A stretch of 64,000 nt of DNA from Haemaphysalis longicornis (Eukaryota > Arthropoda > Arachnida > Ixodida > Ixodidae), in the NCBI GenBank assembly GCA_013339765.2, contig CM023449.1, forward strand, positions 118,610,957 through 118,674,956. The letters are read 5' to 3'. The position numbers and the translations under genes are program-made. Below are positions 12,656-24,721 of this stretch, one piece after another. The notes beneath the pieces are model-generated. The model made no database searches and was not told where the DNA came from. It worked only from the letters and a program-made list of their open reading frames with translations. Positions within the stretch are counted from its first letter, which is position 1, and each line of letters opens with the position of its first letter.

Positions 12656-12748
12656 AATACTGACGCACTCTATATTAAAGAGGCCACAGCCAATGGTACG
12701 AAATACTGACGCACTCTATATTAAAGAGGCCACAGCCAATGGTACGAA
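12656..12748. repeat. 46-bp tandem duplication
   Basis: Two adjacent, essentially identical copies of a 46-base unit containing TACTGACGCACTCTATATTA and GAGGCCACAGCCAATGGTAC; the repeat offset (12658 to 12704) is exactly 46. No divergence is visible, so the duplication is recent, or an assembly error. Confidence 0.9.
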
Positions 12749-14197
12749 TTTGTCGGCGGGCTTCTACTGAGCTTCACCGCAGTGCCGGAATTGACGCTTT
12801 GGGGTTACATATGTTTTCCAATACTCTTATGCGCACAAGTGGCTAGACTTGCAATTGGAGGATAAAAGTGCGAACGGTCGCAGATAGCCCACTCCTTACC
12901 TCGAAAAGAGCCTTCAAAATCGGCAATGAGTTGAACATATTCCGATCCTATTTTCTGTCCCTGGGACTAAATTTGCAGGAAAATTCTAGCAGCCGGTTTA
13001 TGAAAGGCCACTGTTTTTTTTCTTCGCCTGAGTCGATTTCGTTCTGCAGAGCCAACGACAGCAAACGTGTTCACGTCACACCGCCCTCCTCACTCCGCAT
13101 GTTCTTCGGGAAAGCACACGAGCACACGATTATCTGAAATGCTACAAGGCGTGCTAACGAATTTCGCCCATTTTGCCATGCTGGCGCAATCATGCTAGCA
13201 AGAGCAACCTGATCTTGCTTCACTTGCAAGCGGCAGTTGCAGAGTTTTGTCATTCGCTTCCTTCCATTCCCAGAATAGCACGCTTCTCTCCGGCGGGAGC
13301 TTCGTTTTTTGCGTGTTTCGCAATCGCCAACTCGGAGAATTCATTAGGACTCATTTATCGGGGTGCCTCCCGCGGAATTGCGCTGGCTGCCTCCGCGGCC
13401 TACATTTGTAGGGCACGCAGTGCTTCCAAATGAGTGAAGCGTTCATCGACCCAAATGGGGTCGAAGAGCTGCGCACAAAGCAAAAACCGGCACAACATAA
13501 AAACCGGGCAGGTGGCCGTATTTTAAGCTATAGGTATCGAAAAATATTCTTTGGGCGCAATGAGGGCTTCCATCATTGCTTCATACGGCACGTGCAGAAG
13601 ACATGCTTCAAAGAGCAAATTTCTTGCAAGCGGAACAATATTCTCCGGCCAGTTAGGTGTGGAGAAGTTGTTACACTTTAGTAGTAACTAGGTTAGCAAA
13701 TCGTCGGTAAGAAAAATGTTGAATTCGAGGGAACGAACAAAAATGCAACCGCGCTTCCTTTCTTGCTTTTACGATTTCGCAGGGAATATGTGCACTCTAG
13801 CCCACAAACTTCACGTCATCATTCCTTCTTGACAAGTAATCTTATATGGGAGTCCAATTTGTCTTACAAGCATATTTTGCCATTTGGTCTCCATTTGAAT
13901 ATTTGTTTCGCACTGGAAGAGACAATGAACTAACTTAGTGGTGAGAGCGTTTTCTAAACAGTAGAATGGAACCCAAACAAGTGGCTTCTGAGCTGCTTGA
14001 GTGATTTGTAAACATGATGGTTTCTTATACTTATGCCTTGTAATTCTTTCCTTTGTGCCCGTGTTTTTATACTTACTTGTTGGTACTTTAAGTTTTTTAG
14101 TTCGATCGCATCTTCTTCATACTTCGCATTTCTGCGACTACAGTTGCACCTTGTCATGTGTGTACGTGCTGTATGCATCTATGTATATATGATTGTG
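12749..14197. other. Unassigned sequence
   Basis: No supported gene. The two plus-strand frames at 13173-13433 and 13430-13681 have no recognisable domain. Confidence 0.4.
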
Positions 14198-14212
14198 ATG
14201 TATGTATGTATG

Positions 14213-14246
<34 letters not shown>

Positions 14247-14308
14247 TTAATGTATGTATGTATGTATGTATGTATGTATGTATGTATGTATGTATGTATG
14301 TATGTATA
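14198..14308. repeat. TATG/GTAT microsatellite
   Basis: About 27 tetramer units with two small interruptions. The spurious Tyr/Val/Cys/Met and Ile/His/Thr/Tyr repeat proteins it produces in all frames are not genes. Confidence 0.97.
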
Positions 14309-14319
14309 CTAGTGTTGTT

Positions 14320-14497
14320 TTTGGTCGAGATGGACCATGCCGTTATTCTTGTTTTCGCAACACAGTGTAGTGTTGTTCTTTTGACCGGGCGGTTTTCTCT
14401 GCATTGGGGTGCAAGCCCTGTCAAGTCTTTATAGGCTTTTTGACTGCGCTCCAAACATCGTTGGGATGTTGAATAAATCGAATTGAATTGAATTGAA
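14320..14497 (+). mobile_element. LINE 3' end with TTGAA tail
   Basis: The stretch reads GGGGTGCAAGCCCTGTCAAG then TCTTTATAGGCTTTTTGACT, followed by AATAAATCG and a (AATTG)n-type tail. This matches what I recall of the 3' UTR and terminal pentamer repeats of CR1/Jockey-like tick LINEs. No coding part is retained; the microsatellite just upstream may be part of the same untranslated region. Confidence 0.55.
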
Positions 14498-14500
14498 TAA

Positions 14501-15525
14501 GCACTAAACTAACATACATTTTAAGAATTAGGTAGGCGGCAATACATTCATGTTACCGTCACAGCTATACCCTGCAGTAGAGCAATACTTAAAACCAATT
14601 CAAATTGTTATTCTTTATGAATAACAGTTTCAGTTCGGAGCGCCAGTTGCCACTCTCCGTGTGAAATCCTGAGTTTTGTTCTAATGGAAGGAACCAACCG
14701 GTGGGGATAGTTTTAAAGGGACATTGAAGTGATTTGTAAACATTGCGGGATTACGAGAGCATAGTGAATTCTGGAGTCTCTAGGCCATGTTTTGACCGCT
14801 CTCTCTGCGTTTACAGGACTTTATTCACCAGAAAAATCAATTAGAAAATGCTGTCCTCCTCTCTGCATCCTGGCCCATTTTCGGTGGCGGTTTGTATGAT
14901 GTCGGAAAAAAATGGCTTGACTTTACTGCGCTACTGCATGGCTCGCCGTCCTTCCGGCACAGTCAATCCGCCCAGCGTTTAGTCCGCCGGCCGCCGACGG
15001 GTAATCGCAATTAGATCGTTGAGTGGAAACTAAGCCACGACACGTTTGTGTATTGAGGAATGTGTCCTTCTTTAGTTTGTGCACTGTGTCTAGCTCCACG
15101 TCCAGGTCGCTCCAAACACGCGCTGCACAAGCGCACAAGCGACGCTTCGGTGACTGGTACGCTAGTAGGAAATTAAGGCCAATTGAACGCGCGAGAAGAG
15201 TCAGCGAAGTCAATATATGTACTGAGTATATAAAATCAACTGAACCTTTTGCCGTACAGCGTGAAAACTAGGGAGCTGGAAGCCCTTTTTTGCGCTGGGT
15301 GAACAAGCACAGCGATCAGAAGCACGATCACACATTCGCGATCGCTTTCCCGACTGAGAAATGCAATTGCTAGACATGAGCTACAGTGGAAATTTGGGGG
15401 ACGCTTACTGCAGGAGCTATATACAACTAATAGCATCTCATCTGAACTGTTGACATCCCAAAACTAAAAAAATTTAAATGAGTTACATATATATGATATA
15501 CTTTATATTTCCAACGGATGCAGTG
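14501..15525. other. Unassigned repeat-like sequence
   Basis: Contains a TTTTAAAGGGACATTGAAGT start near 14710, a phrase that recurs with variation in this window (for example TTAAAGGAGTACTGACACGA near 58075). This suggests a dispersed non-coding repeat, but I could not define its ends. No gene supported. Confidence 0.35.
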
Positions 15526-15605
15526 CTGCTTATGGCTGAGTGATCTGGGGCGCTAATTAGGTTTATCTTGCAAGTCGCAAGTTCGAATACCCGAAGGTAC
15601 ATCCT
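15526..15605 (+). mobile_element. tRNA-like SINE head, degenerate
   Basis: Contains a box A-like TGGCTGAGTGATCTGG (from 15533) and a box B-like AGTTCGAATACC (from 15590), spaced as in a tRNA with a long variable arm. The 5' and 3' ends do not pair into an acceptor stem, so it is not a tRNA gene. On the minus strand it yields the frame SGIRTCDL, the usual translation artefact of a box B. Most likely a decayed tRNA-derived SINE unlike the family at 56.8 kb. Confidence 0.45.
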
Positions 15606-16779
15606 TTTTCTGTAAGTTGATTTTTTTTAGTTTTCGGCCGTTGTTTTCTGTACTGAATTCACTATTTTTGCGCTGCAACGTTCGTTGCTCCACGAGTAAG
15701 TTCGCAGAACGCGCGCAGACTGACACTGACGCGCTAGCCAGTTCTCGTCGGCGTGCTGTTGCCATAAGCACCGACAGCTTGCGAGCAGCGAGCACAAGCC
15801 AGAATCAGCAGATCCTGTGCGAACAGCAGGCCTGGTGCGAACATGCTTTTTACGATACATGCATGATTAAGGCATGGTGCAAAGATGGGGGAAAAACGCA
15901 TGGCATTTGAGTGCCTGCAGTGACGCGGAAGACGGTAATCCACTGTGTTTTGCTACGATTCCAAGCCCTCCCGTTTGGCTTATCTGACGCATTTTACGTC
16001 CGGCAACATGGTAGAATCGCGGAATGGCAATTTAGATGTCGAGAACGTCCATATAACAATATCATCGGATATGTTGTTTTACAGAACGGAAACCGAAACT
16101 TGTTCGAATGCTAATCATGGATATCGTCCAATAATGTTGCACCTTTACCTGACACCACTGCGGTTTGTTGGTGCAGCCGCTGCAAACCGTACGTGATGGT
16201 TTTCTTCTATCAGGATTTATAAAATAAATACCGCCTTATTTCCCGGATAAACGATGAAAAGTGTGTTAATTTCAGTCAGTCTACGCAGCGCAATAAAAAA
16301 CGCGAGCGTGACAAATTTACTTCAGCGTCTCTTTAAAGCAAAAGGGGAACGAAGATCTCACTGACTCGGGGTCCTGAACTGGTTTATTCCTGCCATTACG
16401 GTGTATATTTGATGAGCGCTGCCACTAGCGGTACCGATTATAAATTTTATTCAAAATATTGCTCATGTTACCAGCCCCTATTCTACATATATATTTGTTT
16501 TTTGCAAAAGTGCCATGCTTGCGAATCCTTACTCCGGTAACTGAGGCGGCCATTATTAGTTCGTTCTCGCTTCCAGCACAATTGGACCCCTCAGCCAGAA
16601 GTGTCTGTAAACTGAAGGATGGACTCCTACCCCATGTTAGAGAAAATAGGTCGCGTCACCTTTTTCGATTACGCCGGGCAAATTCCCCCACATGCTAATC
16701 TCTTCGCGGCACTACCCGAGCTCTTCTGCCCGAGCAATTAATAAGATCGAACTCAAACATTTACCACTTTACGTAGCCC
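15606..16779. other. Unassigned sequence
   Basis: No supported gene. The frames on both strands near 15.6-15.9 kb are low-complexity shadows of one another. Confidence 0.4.
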
Positions 16780-17050
16780 GTATTCTTTAGCCAGGATATC
16801 CCCGTGAGTATTGGAAGGAAACATCGGTATGTTCTTAACCGCCGGAGCCGCTGCCACTGTCTAATTATACCAAAGTGCCGCCTCAGATAACTAAAGGTCA
16901 TCTGCCACATGATATTCAAGAATGTCGATTGTTTTAAATTTCCGTTGCCATAAAAAATCTCCAAACTTTTTAAATAATCAGCATGGTTTCAGAACAACCT
17001 TATCATGCGACACAGCGAATCGAATTTGCGGTTGATATCAACTGATATCT
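16780..17050 (+). pseudogene. LINE reverse transcriptase scrap
   Basis: A short motif NNQHGFRTTLSCDT (16973-17015) matches the Q-H-G-F-R block that follows the first palm segment of CR1/Jockey-type reverse transcriptases. The preceding 150 bases give an eroded version of the usual upstream block with frame changes. Nothing recognisable follows. Low information content. Confidence 0.45.
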
Positions 17051-17111
17051 ACCATGGGTAGCTAAAATAAGGGCAATTCTAGGAAGTGTTATTTTTTGTT
17101 AAAATTTCTCA

Positions 17112-17159
17112 TGTATTTATTTATTTATTTATTATTTTTGTTGTTTATTAGTTTACTGT

Positions 17160-17198
<39 letters not shown>

Positions 17199-17210
17199 TA
17201 TATTATTTGA
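17112..17210. repeat. TTTA microsatellite
   Basis: Tetramer tract of TTTA with a short interruption near 17135-17160; the hydrophobic frame it creates (17096-17311) is spurious. Confidence 0.95.
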
Positions 17211-17559
17211 AGAAATTGTGGCGAAACATGACGCTTTCCTCTAGTGAATGTACTACTTTACAAGTTGGTGCAGTTGGTATTCATGATGGCAGGGTTCTTT
17301 CGAAAGAATAAGCAATTTTATTCTTTTCCCCGTTTTAAATAATGTTCTTCCCATGTTTGATACAGATTATCTGGCTATACGTGACGTTGTTAACCGTGAG
17401 CATGGAATTTTAAACGTGCTTTGTAAACTCCATGTTCAAAATAACTCTGGCGAGATAGCATACCAAAATCATGTATAAAGCGATATGCAGAGTGGATCGC
17501 CAAATATATTTATTTTCTATTTTTAATATCACCTAATCAAGGCCGAGGGCCAGATGATT

Positions 17560-18545
17560 GAAGTGGAGAAAAAGTCTATCCCTTTTATAAGTGCGGTAAT
17601 CAGCAACACATCTCCAAATACGGCCGTATTTCATTACTGTCAACTTCCTTTAGGCGTCAAGAATACATCATTAATACGAACATCACCTAGATTCTGAGCA
17701 AGGACAATATCCTAACAAAACACCAGCACGGATTCAGAAAATGGTATTCAACCTGTACTCAACTTGTCGGAAGAATACACGATTTCGCCACTAAAATTAA
17801 CAACGGGAAGCAAACTGGTGCCATCTTTATTGACTTTTCCAAGAGCGTTTCATATTTTCTTCAACAATATGTCTCAGTAAATTAGAAAAGACACTTGAAA
17901 ATCCGCACCTAATAACGCGGATAACAGAATAAGTTATCCACCGTAAACAATTTGTTTTAGGAATGCTGTTTCGACTAGTCAACCGTTGACTTGGGCGCCC
18001 CAAAGGGTATAGTTCTGTGTACCATTTTTCTCTCATTTTTATAATTGATATGGTGAATAATTTGCTTGTTTAAATGAAGTTGTAGGCGTATGGCCGGGTC
18101 CTATATTTTGAGATATCTAATCTCACTGATCAAAATGTTCTATGTAGGGCCGTTCAGAAAATTGTTGGCTGGTTTGATCTATGTCAGATGTCCACTAATA
18201 GCTGTAAAACACTAGTTATTCAATCGCTCACAAAAGAGAAACCTTACTATTTAATTATTCACCCGCAAGCACCATTCTTTCTGAAGTAAGTAGCAAAAAG
18301 TATATCGGCCTTTGTATAAAAATTAATCTTAACTGAATTAAACACATTCACTCCGTAATTAGAAAACCTAACCATAAACTATTCATTATTCGAAGAGCAT
18401 TAAAACATTCTCATTCCATGGTGAAGATCGTACGCACAAAGCTATCATTTTCCCAGTGATAGGGTATGGGGTTATGTTTTGGGCCTACTTCACTAAGCCA
18501 AACGTACTTAAACTACAAAACGTGCAGAAAAAATTACGCCCATCT
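17560..18545 (+). pseudogene. LINE reverse transcriptase, degenerate
   Basis: With repeated frame changes the plus strand follows a complete CR1/Jockey-like RT order. It has QHGFRK (17727), a TQLVGRIHDFATKI segment, GAIFIDFSK (17819-17845) for block A, KLEKTLENPHLITRI, HRKQFV (17940), an eroded V-P-Q-G block as GRPKGYSSV (17994), and near the end VYG-like plus FWAYFTKPNVLKLQNVQKK (18478-18535). The catalytic YADD is not recognisable. Many stops; inactive. The enzyme would have primed reverse transcription at a nick in the target DNA. Confidence 0.7.
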
Positions 18546-18558
18546 TCCCGCGAGGGAA

Positions 18559-18584
18559 CCCTGATGTGATGCGTCACATCAGGG
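18559..18584. repeat. 11-bp perfect inverted repeat
   Basis: CCCTGATGTGA and its exact complement flank the loop TGCG, immediately after the end of the LINE remnant. Could be part of an insertion boundary; no other role is evident. Confidence 0.7.
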
Positions 18585-19170
18585 GGTTCAATTGGCGTTT
18601 CCATTGGGTTGATTCTCTTGCGCTGACGCTGGTATTAGATTGTGTCAGCCCACTCGCTGAAGGGACCATCGCTTCCATCACGTCTTCATCGGAAGAATCA
18701 AGCCAAGCAGGAAGTCGTCAAGCAAGTCACGCGGAGTCGAACGAGAGCGAGCGCTGACTGAACCGCCGCAGCGCGCTACCCGCTTTATATTAACAGCGCC
18801 TGAAAGAGAGGAGACAGAGAGTCGCGCATGCGCGCACTTGCGTGACGGGAGCGGAGCGAAGCGCGCGCACGCAGCTGTTGTTTATGATAATGAGACGGAG
18901 GGAGACTACTGCGCACAGCTGTCGGAGAGAAGAGCGGAGGAGAGTCGCGCATGCGCAGGTGGCGTGCGGACGCCGCCGACGCCGACACAGGAGGGACATG
19001 CCTCAGAGCAAGAGATGCGTCGCATCTAAAAAAATCGCACACTCCTCCGTCTAACTACGACCATGGTTGAAAGCGAAGATTTCTCGTGATGGGTTCTTTG
19101 GTCGACCAATGCCACACTCGAGCATGTGGTACTCTGGAGGTACGCACCACTTATCTACGATATCCACAGT
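18585..19170. other. GC/CpG-rich stretch with repeated motif
   Basis: Between 18780 and 19010 the DNA is clearly richer in CG than its surroundings and carries GAGAGTCGCGCATGCGC twice (18817-18833 and 18940-18956). Frames overlap on both strands without any family signature. CpG richness could reflect a promoter-like region or a young GC-rich repeat; nothing decides between them. Confidence 0.4.
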
Positions 19171-19272
19171 AACTCCCAGGTGTGCCATCCGGAGGCCTAG
19201 TGATTGGGTTCGGGGTGTACGAACTCCCAGGTGTGCCATCCGTAGGCCTAGTGATTGGGTTCGGGGTGTACG
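19171..19272. repeat. 51-bp tandem duplication
   Basis: Two adjacent 51-base copies that differ at one base (GGAGGCC versus GTAGGCC). Unit length is a multiple of three, so the plus-strand frame 19182-19631 stays open across both and carries a duplicated 17-residue stretch containing GLVIGFGVYE. The host frame has no recognised domain. Confidence 0.9.
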
Positions 19273-19818
19273 ACGAGAATCGGTACCTTCTGCTTGGCGC
19301 TCGCTTCGACAATGTCGAAATGGAGGTGATGCGGTCGCGCACCCTGTGCGCTATCGGGGGGTACCTTGCGTCCAGTACAAACATAAACGACGAGTGCTGG
19401 GACGAGGAAACGGTAAGGTTGGATGAAAACAACGCAAAGTTTGGTGGTCGAGTGCTGTCGCTTTTCGCAAATGCCGCAGTCGGCAATCGGTTTCTTTTAG
19501 CCAAACTGTTTTTCCTGCTTCAAGTCTTTTATTTTTCGCCAGTTCCTGCTCAGGGGGTACGTCGTGTGTTCTTTTCATATGGTCGTCTGTGGGGGAGCGC
19601 TGTAGTAGAAGTAACGTTTTCGTCGGAATAGGAAGGCGGTGTCGGCCTATGTCACATTTATTTCAGGCAGCTTGTCAGCCAGTTTTAGTTCTTGCGAGAC
19701 TTGCAATAACCTTTTCTACGTACTTTTGAGGCAAAGAGCAATAGCCAGTGCATGGCCCATATTTACTGTTTCCTCTGAGAATTGAAGATGTCGTACAGTG
19801 AAAGGCTATATGAAGAAA

Positions 19819-19980
19819 ACTCGGCGGTTTTCCCTCGAGCACCTAACAACCGTCGAGGGAAACTCGTTTGAAGGAAGTGCTGTTCCCGTTGCTTGATTAT
19901 TATATAGCTCTGTTCCTCGGCGGTTTTCCCTCGAAAACTATTTTTTAAGCACACACTACCACCTAACAACCGTATGGAAA
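19819..19980. repeat. Hairpin and duplicated motif
   Basis: TTTCCCTCGA (19828-19837) pairs with TCGAGGGAAA (19853-19862). The phrases CTCGGCGGTTTTCCCTCGA (19819 and 19917) and CACCTAACAACCGT both recur within 130 bases, so a unit of about 100 bases has been duplicated and the second copy has lost its hairpin. Confidence 0.65.
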
Positions 19981-20083
19981 AGCAGAAACAGCGAGTGTTG
20001 GGAGTGCTAGACCCTCATCACGAATTTGAAGGAAGTGCAAGTTGGTATGGTGTTGGAAAACCCGAAAAAAGAATGTGTACGAA

Positions 20084-20121
20084 GGGAACGGACAGGACGA
20101 ACGCTCGTCCTGACCGTTCCC
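20084..20121. repeat. 17-bp inverted repeat
   Basis: GGGAACGGACAGGACGA (20084-20100) and TCGTCCTGACCGTTCCC (20105-20121) are complementary except for one base, with a 4-base loop. A weaker complementarity (CGAAAAAAGA-type) continues outside, giving a longer imperfect hairpin of about 110 bases. Might be a small foldback element. Confidence 0.75.
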
Positions 20122-23100
20122 TCCATCCTCGTCTTTTTTCGCAGTGTTGTCCAGAATGACGCCATACGATTTCTATCTGTACAAAGGGATAGCAGTGTGT
20201 CGTAGGATCTTATTGTGCCTCTAGACCTGCGTGCCATTTGGAGGTCGAGGAAGGCAGTACGCCCATGCCGATCCATGCGCTCACAGAATAGACCAAACAT
20301 AAACACGTTTTGAGCTGCATGTTTTCAGAAAAGGTTCGTTAACCCACGGAAAATCATGATATACATTTGTTTAATTCTAGTTAGTTAAAGCATTGGGCTA
20401 AATTGGTGTCTGAGGGGGATGGCGACATCTTCATTATATCATGACTTTAGTTAATTCGGGTTTCGTAAAATCGAGTTTTCACTTTAGTACTTTCAAGCCC
20501 TTTGTGTTCGTAGCGCAATAAATATTTTATTGGCTTCCTACAGAACGAGTCCATAATAGCTGTTTCTTGATCGCCTGAAAGAAAAATGGCACCCAAGGCT
20601 GCTGGCGTTTCGCAAGATGGACATAGCCTGCTGAGCGCCCAGTTCAATTCCTGCCATAAATACAACTTTTCGTTCCATTTATACCCAAGCATAAAAGAAA
20701 ATGTCAGGCCATTTGCTGGTCTCAAACAGTTAGAAGGGGATTTCGGAAAATACCATACGCCATAGAATAACACCCCTGAGCAGAGTGCATATTCAGCTAG
20801 CTTTACGCGGACGGCAAATACGGTCTTGGAGGTCCTGCTTCGTAAACAGACAGAAAGTCCGCCCACTGGAACTGCACCAAGAATCCGACAGCCAACGTAC
20901 GCGTATTCATACTTTAGAACTTTGAACACATGCTCAATCTTGGTTACAGCTGCGGTTCAGTGATCGGGGTTTACGGTGGATTTCTGCTAACCGTACGCAT
21001 GTGTACTTGAGATTCCCCGTGTGGGAGAGTGCCAGGTTGCCAACGGTCCACGAGTGAGCTCACTGTCTTTCGTGTGTGCTCAATTGAAATGTAAATATGG
21101 GACCAGTTCTTTTTCGCTGAAATTGTAGTACAGTAAGTACACTCTTTACGTGTATATTTGGACGCAATGGAATCGTCTTTTTTAGCCATTGCCCCTTCTA
21201 GTGTAACGAAAAGTCTTCACGGGCTGGAGACTGTAAATAATCTCCAAATGAACAACATGAGCAAGAATAAAAGGAACCAACTGAATTCCTAGTACAGCAA
21301 AATAGCTGAATAGGTCATTTAAAGTTTATATATTTGGTAATTACCCAATATCTAGCGCGAAAATTTCTTAGCCGACGCGACTGTTTTTTCTTACAGAGAG
21401 TAGATGACAAGAGGGTAGTTCGTGCTATTTACAAATGCGGCCGGTTCTTTACAAAATGAACCACTGAGTCATAGTTTCTTGTAGTGGCAACAATAATACG
21501 GCACTAAAAACCACCCACAAAACTTTATGCCCTCGCTTGAAATTTTTTTGAATGCTTGTAAAGAGCTAAAAACCAAGAACTTTACTTTTTCGTGACCTGT
21601 TTGAATGATTGATCCGCATCTAGTTGAAATATTTTAAAACTAACATTTTCGGAAAAGTGGCAGAGTCAACTTGCGCTATCTGATCCAGAAAAGCGCATAT
21701 GGGAAGAAAGGACGAACAGGGCGGCTTTTGAACTATAGAACCTTCCTACCTAGCGGCTCTTCCATTGAATAAAGTTTCTTTTTCCTTCTCCTCCTCTGCG
21801 TGCCGTTCTCGTAGCAATGGCTTCAGTGTTAATAATTTCGAAGCAGAAGAGCAGAAAGCTTTCTTCAACGCAAAGCGAATTCTCTGTAGACACCATGATA
21901 CTGAACCACTGAAACACAGACAAATCAAACGGCCAATACATGTTCAAAAGTGTGATCCCGTTCATTTCTTGGGTGGGTACCTGGCAGCGAACATGGGCTT
22001 TAATACTTCATATGCTAGCCTTTCTGAGCGCAGCCCGCAAAGGATTGGTTCCGCTGTAACGAGCTTTTCTTTTTTTTAACCCTCTCCAAACGCAACCTCC
22101 TGCCCTTTCAAAAGAGTGAAGCTTGGCTGTGTGGTTACTTCCCATCTGCTGACCATTCAAGAATTCCTACCAATCAGAAAAAAAAACTTGGTCCGTGGTG
22201 ATGTAAACCCCCATAGACGTCACAAAATTAGGCGCGGATGTAGAAACGCTATCCTTCTTCTCTCCCTTTGTATTGTTGCCGCTTGTCCGTTTATTCCAAA
22301 TTTTCGGTTACCTTTGTTTCCTTCTTGAAACTTTTTCCCGTGAGGCTAGCAGGATGAATATTTCGCAGAAAGCTATGCATGAGCAAGTTGTTTGATGACG
22401 TCACAGTTCCCCGAAGATTTGTGCTGCTCAATTCATCTATGAACAAAATCGTTGCATGTATCAGGGGGTTGCCGGGTTGCGTTTTGATTTATTTGCATTC
22501 CTGAATGCACGGGAGCTACAAGTATTGTATGTAATCCCCAGCGATGCCTCGAAATCCGTTTTTGTTCATGTTTCGTTGCCAGCGCCCGGCCAAGCATAGC
22601 TATCTTATTCTGTTCTTGAAGAGAAACGGTTTACTCTTTTTATAGTTATGTCGTGCTTTAAAAAGTGGTCTCATATCCTGTCTGTGTCGTGTTAATTAGT
22701 CACCTATAATTTTTTAGGTTGACCAACTAATTTCACTTTCTAAGGCACTGTTCCTTGAGAACATTGTCCCTTAAAGTAAGTGCTTGGAGGCGCAACGCCG
22801 CCAAACTCGATAGAACAACGCTGAGCTGTGTACATCACTTGCTTTTTGTTGTTATTCCATGTTTGGGCTTTACTGACAAATAATAGGAAGACGAAATTTC
22901 GCTTCGCCAAATTTATTCCCTACATAAACCTTGAGTTCTTCTTAGCTGTGTACCGACGTGGAGGTCTACATGCTGAAGTTGTGCGAACGGCCAAACTCTT
23001 TTTTTTGCGCAACATCGCCCATATGCAATTCTGATAGAGATAATAATGAAGTTCTGCAACTGCGAGAACTGGGTGGTGGGGAGGGTGAGCAAGTTATCGC

Positions 23101-23865
23101 GCAGGTCTACCATCGGTTCTCTTCCGAAACGTTTGCTCTCTTTAGTTAACTCCCGGCGCTCGTTTTGTATATAGAATCCTGCGCGGCGAATCCTCGTTTT
23201 GCGCTTCAACCACTTTAACAGCAGAGCTGTATAGGCCGACACAAATGCGTTGGGCAAAGACAGAAAACCCCGAGCGCATGTGGGCGCGGGCTCGCGCCGA
23301 CATCCCGGCGTCCGCGGAACGTGGCACTGGGCACGACCTTCGCGCAGTGGATTTAGCAAAAAAAAATGTGTTTGTATCGTCTACAATTGGAACAGGTAAA
23401 ACACTAAAGCGAAATTTGCCTTCACAGGAGCAGTTCAATGTTTATTGTGCATTGATATGATCTTGCACGTCGCTATTTATATTTCGTCGGTATGGCACAG
23501 TTGGACGCATCAGCGTTTAAACACTGTATTTCACGCGTAGGCGCATTGCCTAAATCCGACTGAAACCACAGGCGCTCCGAAACCATCAGTGTGAACGAAA
23601 CCAAACGGGTCGTCAGCGAATCTTTCGCTGAAAAACGGTCCGCTGTAGGGAAAGGAGCAGCGGAACGTGTCACAATCGCGACACCCGCAAGGCGGTTTGT
23701 CCGCAGCTTCCGCTGCGCGTAGCTTGTACACCTAGGCGCTGGTATCGAGGCCCCAACTGTCGCGCTCATTACCGTCATGATGCCCTACTTTCGTCGCCTC
23801 TCCTAGATGGCATAACCATCTGAAAGGAAGGCTATAAGGAGCGTTAGTAACCCTAATCACGCGTC
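20122..23865. other. Unassigned sequence
   Basis: No supported gene in 3.7 kb. The longest frame, 20929-20447 (-, 160 codons), was examined and shows no domain or repeat. The region near 22.9-23.5 kb has overlapping frames on both strands, typical of chance. Confidence 0.4.
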
Positions 23866-24055
23866 TGTTCACAGCACAGTCGGGGGCGCGTTTCGTACCT
23901 CCCGCAGCGGAGAAAGAAATCGTGGCTCGAATCCCGGCGCCGCTTCGTCAATAGAAGTTTTTCTGGCGATGTCATTTCCGTGACGGATATGACGTCAGTT
24001 AGATCATGGTGGACCCCGGCATAAAATACTTTTGTGTTAAAAAGAAAATACGGAG
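23866..24055 (+). mobile_element. tRNA-derived SINE, second family
   Basis: A box A-like CAGCACAGTCGG (about 23873) and box B-like GGCTCGAATCC (23925-23935) are spaced as in a tRNA, followed by CGGCGCCGCTTCGTCAATAG, a unique body, and an A-rich end near 24040. The body differs from the SINEs at 56.8 and 63.3 kb, so this is a different family. No target duplication could be fixed. Confidence 0.5.
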
Positions 24056-24380
24056 CCCACGTGAGCGTGTTCCTCACAGATACCGCCCGGCGTCACAAGG
24101 CTTGCGCTAGGCTTCCGCCGTATCAGGAGCTTCCGCCTTCGTCGTCGTCGTCGTGTAGCGAAAGGGGCGCCACGGGGCCGCCGTGCTGAAGACGGTGAGA
24201 GCAAATCTTCCTAGCCACCCTTCATAATGCACACGTGGAGACGGCCACTGGAGCAGCTGATGAAGAAGTGGAGATCAACCGAAGCGAGGACGGGCAACAA
24301 GAGGTTGCTCCAGGCGGCTGTGCCGTCGGACGACGGCGACGAAAGGGATGATGACAACTGCTGTTGAACAAAACACTGTA

Positions 24381-24721
24381 CTATTATGAGCAATATGAAA
24401 GAGAACACAGGGACGCTTGGCAAACAGCCTCGAAACAGACTCGGAGCAATGAGCGGATGGCGCTGTGAAAAACATAGGGGAAAGGAGGGCGCTCTTCCAC
24501 TAACTGTTGTCACTCCCAACAGGCTGCATTTTTAGAAAGCAGCAGCTTACGTCATTTCGCCAGTAATATGGTGTCGTCCGACAGCCGATAAGACGCACTG
24601 CGGGAATGGGAACAGTTTTTAGAACAGCGTCCCCCTTTCCAATTTGTTTCCGATGGCGGCCGCTGGGTCTGAGGGTGTTTTCTACGCGTTCCTGTGTTCC
24701 CTTTAATATTGCTCATAATAG
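24381..24721. mobile_element. MITE copy 2 (TA target site)
   Basis: A 341-bp copy of the element at 8546-8904, in the same orientation, starting CTATTATGAGCAATATGAAA and ending TTGCTCATAATAG, with TA on both sides (24379-24380 and 24722-24723). Shared internal phrases include CAGCAGCTTACGTCATTTCG and ATAAGACGCACTGCGGGAAT. The two copies differ by scattered substitutions and a few indels, so they are moderately old. Confidence 0.85.

Noticed and set aside
14179..14454. Tandem-repeat protein or CRISPR-like array
   Set aside because: It is a plain TATG microsatellite; there are no spacers and this is eukaryotic DNA.
20447..20929. 160-codon minus-strand frame
   Set aside because: No domain, repeat or splice context; a few frames of this length are expected by chance in 64 kb read in six frames.
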